The notes under the pieces were generated by a model that made no database searches, was not told the DNA's origin, and saw only the letters and a list, made by a program, of their open reading frames with translations. Both the position numbers and the translations under genes were made by a program. A DNA stretch of 10,094 nt from Euperipatoides rowelli (taxonomy: Eukaryota; Onychophora; Udeonychophora; Euonychophora; Peripatopsidae): NCBI GenBank assembly GCA_003024985.2, contig PXIH01S0056367.1; one strand, 5' to 3'. This document shows positions 1-8,220 of this stretch, piece after piece. Each line of letters opens with the position of its first letter. Position 1 is the stretch's first letter.

Positions 1-384
1 TTTCTGGTGGAAATTTTTTTTAGTAAAAATCTTTGAAAATCAATAATTAAAAAAATAAATAAAAAAATCCGTTACATTTGACCTTTAATCTCAAGAGACT
101 GCAGGAAATGATAAAATAATTTTCAACAGCTCGACCACGCTAAAACAAAAAGAAAAAAAAAGTCTACTTATCTCTATGGGAAATCTTGTAAGTTTTTGGA
201 AGAAAACAAAGGATTAAAAAAATTTATTTATCAAGTTCTAAGAAACTCTTAATTTTGTAATACCTGTGTAATCAAAAATAACAAACTGATTTCTTTTGAC
301 TGTAGGAAAATTTGTCCAGCTTGTCATTATTGCTTTTAAGCTTAACGATGACAGATGAATTTCCCTATGTGAAAAACTCTCTAA
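1..384. other. AT-rich non-coding stretch
   Basis: This is A- and T-run-rich DNA with no open frame of useful length on either strand and no recognisable RNA gene. The plus-strand frame of the following decayed gene is closed by a stop at 382-384, so that gene's traceable part begins right after this stretch. I see nothing else in it. Confidence 0.6.
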
Positions 385-1091
385 GAAAATGATAAAACTT
401 ATCTGAAGAAGACGCTTTATTTGCGTCTAATCTCCGGGAACCAAATGATCCACCTACAGGGCACTGCTTTAATGGAAGAATTTCTGGATAGCACCGCTGA
501 GGAGACGACCTCTGCCCATCTTCATGAAGAATGACTGGCTCGACTATTATTGGATAAGCCCTTAGTGGAAATGCGGGTGCGAGCTTGCTTTAAGCATTTT
601 CCAATCATATGGAGGATGAATTCTCTTGGTATCACCAAGATAGTTTAGATTTTGTTTGGGCGGCTCATCATAGGGTTGAATTAATGGTTCAATGATGTAT
701 GAACATCGGGACATGACCCATTTTAAACTTAGTGGATAGGAGCATAAGCCCTATAAATTTCCTGAGTGATGCCATAGCACACATCGATTTGGAAGCATAA
801 CCGACTCTCTGTATGTCAGCCCATAAACAGACAGACCTCACCCTGATGGAAGAGTTCCATAAGCCATCAACAAGCAATGGCCGTGAAACACAGCAACNGA
901 AGAGATGATGTCACCTCACCCAGTTGACCAATGGTAAAGTTATGTCACATCGGAATGGTGCCCCACTTTGTCATTGTCAGAGATCAGTCACCATCAGCAA
1001 GGGGGTACAGACCGGCATGGTGAGAAGTCGACCCAACAGAAGGCAGCGACTGGCTAACCAAAAACTGGCAAGGCTACATATGCTGGAATGA
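385..1091 (+). pseudogene. decayed protein-coding sequence, family unknown
   Basis: About 235 codons of protein-like sequence run on the plus strand, first in the frame of position 385 and, after a shift at roughly 590-610, in the frame that ends with the TGA at 1089. The first part includes stretches such as GNQMIHLQGTALMEEFLD and LARLLLDKPLVEMRVRACF. The second includes DEFSWYHQDSLDFVWAAHH and, near the end, the basic RSRPNRRQRLANQKLARL. Internal stops are TGA at 532, 693, 714 and 906 and TAA at 798. Each TGA could come from CGA and the TAA from CAA by one C-to-T change. Base composition is visibly richer in G+C than either flank, which supports former coding. No hallmark motif of a transposase, reverse transcriptase or capsid protein was recognised. 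It may be an old gag-like or other transposon protein, or a host pseudogene. The short minus-strand frame at 689-877 is most likely its shadow. Position 898 is unresolved. Confidence 0.5.
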
Positions 1092-2088
1092 ACATTTGGT
1101 CCTTTTTTATTTGAAACATTTAATTTCAACTTAGCAAAAACATTTTATTTACTAATTCTTGTGGACTTTATATTTGGACTTTAAATTCTATACGTGCCTT
1201 AAAATTGATATTGCCGTATATTTAAAAAAACATATGTTAATAATTAGTTTGAAAAAATGTTTCTTTTTACTAAATTGTTATTTATTTATTTTATATTAAC
1301 ACATTAAAGCTTAATTATTTACAATATAAAATCAAATGCCTCCTGTCAGCAAATTTCTTTGCTCCAAATACGACACGAACGACAACAAACACAAAGAAAA
1401 CTTAATTATTTATTTAATTGTTTCTGCTTTAAAAAATGTTGTCTGTGGGAAAAATTATAATGCTGATGTCTATCTTTGTTTTACACTCTTTTTTTAAAAA
1501 AGTGTTAGGATCCTTATATTTCTAGACTGACATCTGCTAATTTTCTCTTGTTTTTCAAACTACTCTTATATGTTCCAAAAGAGCATTTGAATATTATAAT
1601 TGAGGAAAACCCCTTATTTATTATTTTACTCTCTCCTGTCAGTTCCTTTTCGATAAAATAAAAACGATAATTGTTATCGCTAGGCCACGTCCCAATTTAT
1701 TTTTATTAATGTAAATTGCTTTCCATTTTTACATCTACCTTTATTTGTTTATTTGATATATCCACACAGAAAGGTGATTTGCAAAAATGTACTAACTAGC
1801 TCATAGTTTACAAAATTGCTATGAAACTATGGCTTTAAGTAAGTAGGATCAAAGGCGGTCGTCGAAATTTACCAGGGTGGAAATTCTCAATTTAGTCTAG
1901 CCTTATTATTTCCATTTTGTATACTTACTTTTAACATGAAAGAAAACTTTATTTTGATAAAAAATTATTTCTTGCTTATTTTTTGTTTTCATTCACTATT
2001 TAATTGTTTATTTAATTTGTTATTTTATTTATGTCTAGACATTTATTTATTTATATAGCGCTATATTTTCTTATGTTCACTTAAATTG
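1092..2088. other. AT-rich non-coding stretch, expected site of the left LTR
   Basis: No open frame worth reporting. Because the polypurine tract of the Gypsy-type element lies at 2089-2107 on the minus strand, its 3' LTR should occupy the right-hand part of this stretch. No matching copy was found on the other side of the element, so the LTR could not be delimited. Small inverted repeats are present: a perfect 14-bp palindrome at 2053-2066 (atatagcgctatat), a CGATAA/TTATCG pair near 1665-1680, and an imperfect ACACT/AGTGT pair around 1485-1505. I assign no function to them. Confidence 0.4.
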
Positions 2089-2107
2089 TTCTCCCCTTTG
2101 TCTTCCT
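2089..2107 (-). other. putative polypurine tract of the Gypsy-type element
   Basis: On the minus strand this reads aggaagacaaaggggagaa, purine except for one base, and it overlaps the TAG stop that ends pol. Position and composition fit the polypurine tract that primes plus-strand DNA synthesis directly upstream of a 3' LTR. The LTR should then start at about 2088 and run leftward. No clear TG dinucleotide marks its first bases; the nearest TG lies about 17 bases further on. Confidence 0.45.
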
Positions 2108-3477
2108 AGGGTATAAGTGAGTAACGATTAAGTTGATCATCAACTGTGGGAGGTGTTTTGGTGATTGGCACTTCCTTTAGATCAGTATCTATAAACATGT
2201 TTACTTCATGGCATATTTCACACTCTGACTTTATTATCGTGATATAGACAAGGTTTGGTAACATTACCCCTGAAGGCTATTTTTGTTACATTATTTTTGT
2301 CACTAGTCATTTGAATATTGGGAGTTTGCGTCTCCTCATCTGATACATCATTGAATATCAACCTATTAAGCTAGGGTTTCATTCTGTCTACATGAACACT
2401 TTTAAAATCCTTTGAATTTTCTATATTTCTTAGCTGATAGTTTACCGGTGAACTGCGTGACACTACAGGGTACGGTCCCTTATAATCCAGTTTTAATTTT
2501 ATGTTGGCCCCCATGTAAGAGGTGGGGTCCAACAATAATACTGATTGACCCAACTTGTACTCACACATTTTAAATCTACCTTGTTTGCTATTACACGAAT
2601 CAAATGATGCCTGTTTTAGATTCTCATGCACCTGTGTGTGCGCCAATGATAGGCGTTCTATGAGCTCCTGCATGATGTGTTCTATATCGTCGGAGTCTAT
2701 TGCCTGCTGTTGAACTGAGTGGCAGGGTCTATTGGGTCAAAACCATGCATTATGTAATAAGAAGACGGATTAGTTGATCTATGAACAACTTAATTTAAAG
2801 CATGTAGCTCATCCCAATCTTTAAAGTTTTTGTCCACCATTTTAGCTAAAATGCTGATTACTTTTGCATTCACTCTTTTCGCCAGACCGTAGAAGGTCTG
2901 TACCCGGATGTGTAAATTTTATTTACCCCTAAGCAGGAGCAAAGAGTTCTAAAAAAATTTCCGGTCATTTGCGGACCTCTATCGATTACTAATTCTTTTG
3001 ATCNCCCATACTTTGTAAAAACATTTTTTATGTAGTCTTTCACAATNGTTGCGGCCTCTATATTTTTTAAAGGACTTCCTACACAAAATCGAGATAGATC
3101 ATCTGTCCAGAGAATTATATACTTATTGCCTCTGGCAGCATTATTTACTGGACCCACTATGTCCATGAAAAGTTTCTCGTAAGAGGTTGTAGTAGGATGC
3201 ATAGGCTGCAAGGGTGCTTTCTTCTAGGCATGCTTCTTTTTTGGCATATGTCGCAAGAAGCAATATAATCTTATACATCACTGTGCTTGGTTTACCAAGT
3301 GAAACTGGACCAAATTCTCCAGAGCTTTTTAGCAAGAGAGATATGACTGCTTATAATTGTGTCATGGTTGTTTGCTATAACATCTTTAACCATGGTAGGT
3401 GGCACTAGTGTCCTATAAAGTCCACCAAAATCATGGTATCTTTTTATTTCTTTTAAAATTAAACCATTTTTGTCCAA
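2106..3477 (-). pseudogene. pol: retrotransposon integrase (zinc finger, DDE core, GPY/F module, C-terminal tail)
   Basis: The integrase domain of pol would insert element cDNA into host DNA. The N-terminal zinc finger is visible: its two His codons are at about 3366 and 3345, and CDICQ is at 3241-3255 in the same register after a stop at 3292-3294, giving an H-x6-H ... C-x2-C layout. The core begins with MDIVGP (first catalytic Asp at 3161-3163), continues through TDDLSRF, and has the second Asp in VIDRGP (2981-2983). The expected third residue, the Glu of the usual G-x-x-E-R-x-N motif, reads Lys in GLAKRVN (codon 2877-2879), with a one-base shift in between. A downstream stretch ending near 2674 still resembles the rest of the core. 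The 2371-2673 part holds the GPY/F module (LDYKGPYPVV) and ends HVDRMKP. Beyond that stop, traceable coding continues for about 50 codons in the same frame and then shifts frame to a TAG at 2106-2108. Bases 3004 and 3047 are unresolved. Confidence 0.85.
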
Positions 3478-4086
3478 AATGTATTTTCTCTCTTCAAATT
3501 GACCTTGACAGATTTTTTTCTTTTTTTACAAAATCCATCTGCTCCTTGAGCTTTACATATATGATATGATAACCAGGTTAACAAAAAAATCAGGTTTGGG
3601 GTTTCGTGAAAGCCAATCTGTGAATATATTATGTTTGTCCAGTATACTGTATGTTGAAATTTAAGCCTAAAACCCTGACAATGTAATAACCATCTAATTA
3701 TTCTCTGATTACCATCCTTAAGTTTAAAAATGTAAGTAAGAGGCCTATGATCAGTTCTCAGTATCACTGGGTATCCGTAAACAATATGGCAGAATTGCTG
3801 CAATGTGTATACAATCGCTAACGCCTCTTTTCCTATAGTCACATTGTTTACTTCAGTTTTATTCAACTTATGACTGCAATAGGCTATTGGTTGCATATAA
3901 CCTTCATTTTCTTGCTCTAGAAGACCACCCAAGCCTATTTCTGAAGTGTCTATAGATATATAAAATGGCTTAACAAAATTTGGATGAGCCAAAAGTGGAG
4001 GAATGGTGAGTTGTTTTTTTAATTAGATAAAAGCGTGTTCAGCTTCGGGAGACCATACTACTTTACCATCACCTTTTCTCAAGAGT
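3478..4086 (-). pseudogene. pol: retrotransposon RNase H domain with connection segment
   Basis: This domain degrades the RNA strand of the RNA-DNA hybrid during reverse transcription. The connection segment (WSPEAEHAF, then LKKQLTIPPLLAHPNF after one stop) leads into an uninterrupted stretch starting at 3992. Counting from there, the family's acidic triad is present: Asp15 in FYISIDTSE, Glu56 in GKEALAIV and Asp81 in ILRTDHRPL. The final motif of the family survives as DWLSR at 3604-3618, but in a different frame, so a frameshift lies just upstream of it. The residues translated downstream of that point in the long frame (until near 3480) are therefore out of register. The domain is less damaged than the reverse transcriptase beside it. 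It leads into the integrase finger with only a short linker, as is usual in Gypsy elements. Confidence 0.88.
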
Positions 4087-4992
4087 TTATATAGGGGGGG
4101 CTACTATTTCAGTGAAGTTCTTTATGTAATGTCGATAAAAACCTACTGATCCCAAAAAACATCTGACGTTTTTTACTGTAATTGGTCTGGGGAAATCTGT
4201 TACTGATACAGTATTCTGATATGTTGGTTTACTTCCATTCTTATCGACTATATGTCCCAAAAAATTTAAAGATTTGCGGAACAAACAACACTTACTAGGC
4301 TTGGTAGACATTAATTTTTTTAAATGCCCCTAGTACTTCTTTGAGTACTATCAAATGTTCACCTATGGTTTCAGTAAAAATTAATATGTCTTCAAGATAG
4401 GTAGTACCTTATCCTTAGACTTTATGCCCTGCAAACATTTGTTGATTAGCTCTTGAAACATGGCAGCATTTAAGAAACCATTTCCCTCAGGGCAATTCAA
4501 ATGAAAATCGTTGTTGCCCAGACTCGGCTAATCCGACATTTTAATATCCATTATTTAAATATAAGATAGAAAAGTATTTAGTGCCCCATAGCCTTAAAAG
4601 AATGTCATCTATGACATTAAAGGGAATTTATATGGCTCTATTTGGATATTTACCTTCCTTAAACCAGTACAATGTGTATATCATTAACATTGACATGTTT
4701 TGGAACTATTAGCAATGGTACATTGTATTGTGAATCGTTAGAAGGGCTCACTATACCTGCTGCTTCATGTTATGCTATTTTTTTCTTGAACGGTTCATAC
4801 AGAGAGTGTGCTATTCTATACTGTTTTTGATAGATTTTTTTTATCAGACAAAATGTTGGTTCCAATGGAGATACATGTGCACCAGTTATCCTTTCCACAT
4901 CCTCAATTAATATTATTTCATAATGTGTCAACGATCTTTTTAATTTGTTTTTGTGGAATGGATTTAATTCTAATTCATCCACTTTAAAAATA
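4087..4992 (-). pseudogene. pol: retrotransposon reverse transcriptase
   Basis: Reverse transcriptase copies element RNA into DNA. Pieces lie in several frames. First comes an N-terminal part at 4770-4982 with a pre-fingers segment and a K-x-YR-like KKIYQKQYRIAHSLYEPF. Next are GIVSPSNDSQYNVPLLIVPK at about 4700-4758, IDDILLRLWGTKYFSILY near 4570-4620, and NGY followed by VGLAES. A motif-B-like PEGNGFLNAAMFQELIN lies near 4440-4490. YLEDILIF at about 4376-4399 and GEHLIVLKEVL follow, and last comes the thumb with KCCLFRKSLNFLGHIVDKNG at 4240-4311. Two catalytic positions are altered: the motif A Asp is Tyr (FSILYLNNGY, 4544-4573) and YxDD reads YLED (4388-4399). At least four frame changes and several stops are present. 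The domain identity is firm; activity is excluded. Confidence 0.88.
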
Positions 4993-5445
4993 TTATGCAG
5001 CTCTGGTGCTTCTAGGTAGGCTCTCAGGTTGAGGATTCAGTGAATAAAAAATGGCAGACTGATTGGCTAGGTTGTCCCTTTCATTTACAGCCTCAATTTC
5101 AAATTTTACCCTTCTATTAATAAAGTCCATTTTTGCATTATGATTTATTATAAAATCCATCCCTAAAATTACTGAAAATGAAGAATCGAAAGCTAATGGA
5201 GCTAACAATATAGGATGTAAGAAAATTGTATTTTCTATACTAAAGTTGGCTATAGATTTCTTTGCCACCATAGCGTCATCTGCTATTGAGGATGTCAATG
5301 AAATGGATCCAAAAGTATTGGCCAATAATATAATTAATTAGATACACAATGTTTGTTTATTAGTGTGTATTCAGAGCCAGTATCTCAAAGAGCTGAAATC
5401 TCTTTTTTAAATAATTTTATTTTTATTACCGGTTTATAAGGGCTT
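4993..5445 (-). pseudogene. pol: retrotransposon aspartic protease (retropepsin)
   Basis: The protease would cut the gag-pol polyprotein. The active-site motif DTGS is at 5373-5384 in the context DTGSEYTLINKH, preceded by SPYKPVIKIKLFKKEISAL in the same frame. The codon just before the catalytic Asp is TGA (5385-5387). A frame change follows between about 5330 and 5350. The second hallmark, ILGMDFI, lies in the uninterrupted stretch 4993-5325, whose end (NPQPESL) leads towards the reverse transcriptase. Spacing of the two motifs fits a retropepsin of about 100 residues. With one stop and one frameshift inside the domain, no full-length protease can be made in a single frame. Confidence 0.82.
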
Positions 5446-6597
5446 TCATCTAAAAATTTCACTGTTATCTTTATACAGAATGTCAAATTTTTTATTTGGT
5501 ATACTATGTCTTTTATCAACTTTAACAAAATTATTTTTTTGTGGATTGGGTGATTTTGTAACTTTGTCTTTATTATATGGGTTGTTGTATGACATATTTG
5601 TGTGAGATGTATCGGAATTATGACTAGTTTGTTTATTATTATTAATGGTTGTCTGCTCTTGGTTATTATTTCTCCCCTCTCCCACAGTGAACTGACTTAC
5701 TGTTGAGGGGCATTTAAGTTTAATGCCCCAGAGTTCATATCAATCTGATTATTATGTGTCAGACAAACTCTGCGATTTTGCTTGTGTTGGAGACTATTTT
5801 TCTATGTGCCCAATCTCTTTACAAATATTGAAAATTATGAGTGTGGGCCTTCCTTGTAGCACTACAACTTGGGAATTTGGGTCACTATTGTCCTTCTCAA
5901 TACTATGTTCCACCCCATTAGTTATTGCTTTAAGCAAGCTTGCTTTTATCTTCGGCTCTGCTTTAGTAGCTTTATCAAAATACGACTTGTTCTTTCTTTT
6001 CTTTGAATTTTTAAAAGATTTGTAATTATTTTGTTGTAAATTATCCTCATTTTGATCTGAATCAAGTTCCATGATATGGACACTCAATTTTGTCATGCCT
6101 ATTGCCATATAGTGTTCCTCTATATCTAATGATGTTGTTACAGCTTCATTAAATGTGGCTGGATTACTTTTTAGTACATCTATCTAACCTTAAAGCTGAA
6201 TTTAGTATTCCTCTTTTGACTTGTGTCAGTAGGAGCTCCTCTTTCATTGCGGGAGTCCAGTTAGAGTTTAGTTCATTAGCAGTGGCAATAAGTCTTTGTT
6301 GATATGCTCTGAGGGATTCTCCTTGCATTTGTATGCAAGCATTTACTAGTTTTAATCCTTCGTCTCTTTTAGGGGCTTTAGATAACAGCATCTTAAACTG
6401 TTTGATTCTCTCTTGAATTGAGATCCCCTCAAAATTTCCCAATTCCCTATTATACATCGCACGTGCTTTTGCTGTTAGCTTGGTCTCCATGACTTGTCTT
6501 ATAACTTCAGGAGACCAGCCTAAGTTTTTAGCTAAATTTATTAATGATTTCAACCAGTGCTTGCACTCCAATATGTCATTGGGTTTTACTTTTCTTG
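5446..6597 (-). pseudogene. gag: retrotransposon gag with degraded zinc knuckle
   Basis: Gag would form the particle that packages element RNA. The right-hand part (6164-6597) reads from VKPNDILECKHWLKSL through KLTAKARAMYNRELGNFEG and ESLRAYQQRL, matching the helical, W-, A- and R-containing style of retrotransposon capsid domains. After a shift near 6170-6180 it continues as SNPATFNEAV and IEEHY into a Lys/Asp/Asn-rich region (5794-6108). A CCHC knuckle remnant is at 5806-5832: the second Cys and the GH remain (NICKEIGH), the first Cys is Phe, and the last Cys position reads Ser after a stop. A Asn/Gln/Thr/Ser-rich linker (5446-5685) joins it to the protease. No ATG opens the right end: the frame is closed by TAA just beyond a run of ten T's, at the minus-strand sequence tttttttttcaag. 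The N-terminus is therefore missing, interrupted or in a separate exon. Confidence 0.75.
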
Positions 6598-7368
6598 AAA
6601 AAAAAAATTAAAAGATTAAAATTTTTAAGTTAAAGGAGTGTCCTTTATGATGATTATAATGTTTAAAGGTTTTACATCCCATCTAAATTAAATATATTTC
6701 TGATCCTTTAAAACTAGCATAGAAATTAAAAAATAAACAAAATAAGAAACTGATCCTGTATTGCTCAATTGATTTCACCCCAATCATTATAATATATATA
6801 AAAAAAACTTACTGAAAATTTCATTAAAAGTTATTTCACAGGCTTTACTTTATTCGGTCTCCTCAAGAAGATCTTCAGTGCATAAAGAACAGGAACAAAG
6901 TAAGTAGAAGAAGATAAAATAGTGTAGACTCTGCAGAATGTGTAATCCGGAGAGTAAGGGAAAAAAAATGAGTTCAGTTATGTGATTTTTAATTGTATAG
7001 ACATCTGTGTGAAGTGTTTAATTTATATACACCAAATCGGTGAGTATTTGTAATTATAATGTCAAATGTGCTGTCACAAATGCATAAAAATATATTTCTA
7101 AACTTTAATATTAACTAACAGGGTTCGTAGCTTGAAAAGTCTTGATTGAAGATTGAAGGGAAAATATAAAAAAAAGTCCTTGATGCAATCAAAAGGTATA
7201 CATTTCAATTAGCAAACTGGAACAGGATAAAGTTTTTGATTAAAACAGGAAATTAAAATAATATCAACAAGTAAATTCTTGAAGGGAAAATAATTTTAAT
7301 TAAAAGGAAAAAAAGTCCGGGCATCTTCTTTTTGGGTACTAGATGTGTTAGTGAGATAATTGGTACAT
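6598..7368. other. AT-rich stretch between gag relic and the 7.4-kb open frames
   Basis: There is no long open frame. If the retrotransposon were complete, its primer binding site and 5' LTR would lie here on the minus strand. Minus-strand signals compatible with an LTR are a TATA-like TATATAAAT (7021-7029) and an AATAAA (6849-6854) about 170 bases downstream of it. Neither a TGG-type primer binding site nor a matching sequence left of 2089 was found, so this remains unproven. The plus strand carries several splice-like sequences, including GTGAGT at 7038 and the candidate exon 6842-6899 listed separately. Confidence 0.35.
6842..6899 (+). CDS. candidate short coding exon, host gene unknown
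   Basis: A 58-base segment is preceded by ttatttcacag (a pyrimidine-rich run ending in CAG) and followed by the strong donor gtaagta. In the frame that leaves one base at its start it is fully open and reads LYFIRSPQEDLQCIKNRNK, ending on a complete codon. The next candidate exon, at 7493, starts on a complete codon, so the two are phase-compatible across a 593-base intron. No domain is recognisable in so short a piece. A second frame (ALLYSVSSRRSS...) is also open, which lowers the weight of the argument. Chance splice-like sites are common in AT-rich DNA, so this is a hypothesis only. Confidence 0.2.
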
Positions 7369-7557
7369 TTAAACTTGATTAATCATTTCTCTGACTCTCC
7401 TTCTCATCTCCCGTAAGACTGCTTGAAAGGAAATCAGCCGGAGATAACTGGACAGTTTGGTAATGGTGTGTTGTCTTTCTTCTTCTCCTAAGGTCCATTC
7501 CATGGCGATAAGAGCCATGACTGTATATTCACATTCTGTCAGCGACCTTGGTGGCAT
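7369..7557 (-). CDS. small open frame with helical, charged protein, unrecognised
   Basis: A 62-codon frame starts with ATG at 7557 and ends with TAA at 7369. It reads MPPRSLTECEYTVMALIAME and then a charged, probably helical part with GEEERQHTITKLSSYLRL and AVLREMRRRVREMINQV. The region is richer in G+C than its surroundings and purine-loaded on this strand, which favours real or former coding. Upstream the same frame continues protein-like (SIDERFFLHKSEAV, FSISPILLSCLKEETSRF) but with two TGA codons, back to a possible 3' splice site ttccaatag ending at 7668. It may be a fragment of a decayed gene or transposon protein, or the start of a real one. It competes with the plus-strand exon candidate at 7493-7695, with which it overlaps. 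Confidence 0.25.
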   Translation of the reverse strand: MPPRSLTECEYTVMALIAMEWTLGEEERQHTITKLSSYLRLISFQAVLREMRRRVREMINQV

Positions 7558-7695
7558 TCAAAATCTTGAAGTTTCTTCTTTTAAACAAGACAACAAAATT
7601 GGACTTATTGAAAAGCCGGTCTTCTTGCATCATACTGCTTCTGATTTATGTAGGAAAAACCTCTCGTCTATTGGAACAAGAGAGAAGTTTAATTT
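7493..7695 (+). CDS. candidate internal coding exon, host gene unknown
   Basis: A 203-base segment is open throughout in one frame. It is preceded by a long pyrimidine tract ending in AAG (tctttcttcttctcctaag, 7474-7492) and followed at 7696 by the consensus donor gtaagta. It would encode 67 residues, including VHSMAIRAMTVYSH, DLGGIQNLEVSSFKQDNKIG and VFLHHTASDLCRKNLSSIG. No family is recognised. Without splicing the frame would close with TAA right after the donor. The two well-formed splice sites bounding one open frame are the main support. Against it stand the overlapping minus-strand frame and the lack of a clear downstream exon before 8.2 kb. Confidence 0.25.
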
Positions 7696-7701
7696 GTAAG
7701 T

Positions 7702-8220
7702 AAAATCAGTCGAGAGCCTCTTCACAAAGGAAGAACATGGTAGTCATTCAAAATTTTCTAATTAGCATATTATAATTATCTTCCAAAATCCTGTGGTCAA
7801 CGTTAATCATGGGATGAAATTTTTTAGTAAATCAGCTGACAGCACTCTTTTCTTTTAAAGAATAGCCGATTAAAATTATAATGAAGCCTCATCACTTAAC
7901 ACAATCAAATATCCAAAAATTCTTCAGGCGACCAAATCGATAAAATTAAAATGTTTTGCACGATACTAGACGTTTATTTGAATTCATTTTGTTGTGTAAA
8001 ACTAAAACTATGAGAATTGTTGGGAATAAGAAGACAAAAATGATTGACTATTGAATATAGCAATTTCGTTGATTATGAACCCAATCGTTCAGCAAACTAT
8101 GAACAAATTTACACACACACATTGTTGTTTACAAGATAGAGTGAAATGGATTGGAGACTTGTTTCCATAAATATATCAATGTTCCTTAGTTATTTTTCAA
8201 TAACATAAAAAAATGAAGCT
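7702..8220. other. AT-rich non-coding stretch
   Basis: No open frame or known RNA gene was found here on either strand. Pyrimidine-rich tracts ending in AG occur (for example cttttcttttaaag ending near 7860) and could be splice acceptors, but no open exon follows them for more than a few codons. A short inverted pair TGAAGC/GCTTCA lies at about 8214-8238, at the boundary with the G-rich repeat. Confidence 0.5.

Larger units (their letters stand above)
2089..6597 (-). mobile_element. degenerate Ty3/Gypsy-type LTR retrotransposon (gag-pol internal region)
   Basis: The minus strand carries, in order, a gag-like capsid region, a CCHC knuckle remnant, retropepsin, reverse transcriptase, RNase H, and an integrase with zinc finger, DDE core and GPY/F module, followed by a polypurine tract. 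RNase H before integrase is the Ty3/Gypsy (Metaviridae) order, as opposed to Ty1/Copia. Pol ends directly at the polypurine tract, so there is no room for env and this is a plain retrotransposon layout. Many frameshifts and stops break the reading frame, and catalytic residues of reverse transcriptase and integrase are changed, so the copy cannot move by itself. Paired LTRs, a primer binding site and a target duplication were not found. The outer limits given are those of the recognisable internal region, not of the full element. Confidence 0.88.

Noticed and set aside
689-877. Minus-strand 62-codon open frame
   Set aside because: It lies antisense inside the plus-strand decayed gene, whose protein-like reading extends far beyond it on both sides; treated as a shadow.
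898-3047. Ambiguous bases at 898, 3004 and 3047
   Set aside because: Most likely assembly or read ambiguity in repeated DNA; not evidence of biology by themselves.
3141-3335. Minus-strand frame covering the integrase finger
   Set aside because: The integrase motif CDICQ is in a different frame there, so this open frame is out of register with the real domain.
3214-3408. Plus-strand 64-codon open frame
   Set aside because: Antisense to the integrase zinc-finger region; no independent support.
5723-6025. Plus-strand 100-codon open frame, hydrophobic and Ser/Leu-rich
   Set aside because: It is exactly antisense to the Lys/Asp/Asn-rich gag segment with the zinc knuckle remnant; its hydrophobic look is what the complement of such codons gives.
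2089-6597. Endogenous retrovirus or errantivirus with env
   Set aside because: Pol ends within the polypurine tract and no further open coding follows, so there is no env.
6845-6895. Hammerhead-ribozyme-like core on the minus strand (ctgaaga, short stem, gaat)
   Set aside because: The second core box reads GAAT with two extra bases before it, so the conserved GAAA is missing and the flanking stems are not evident.
7090-7140. tRNA-like GGTTCG T-arm word (ggttcgtag)
   Set aside because: No acceptor, D or anticodon stems could be drawn around it.
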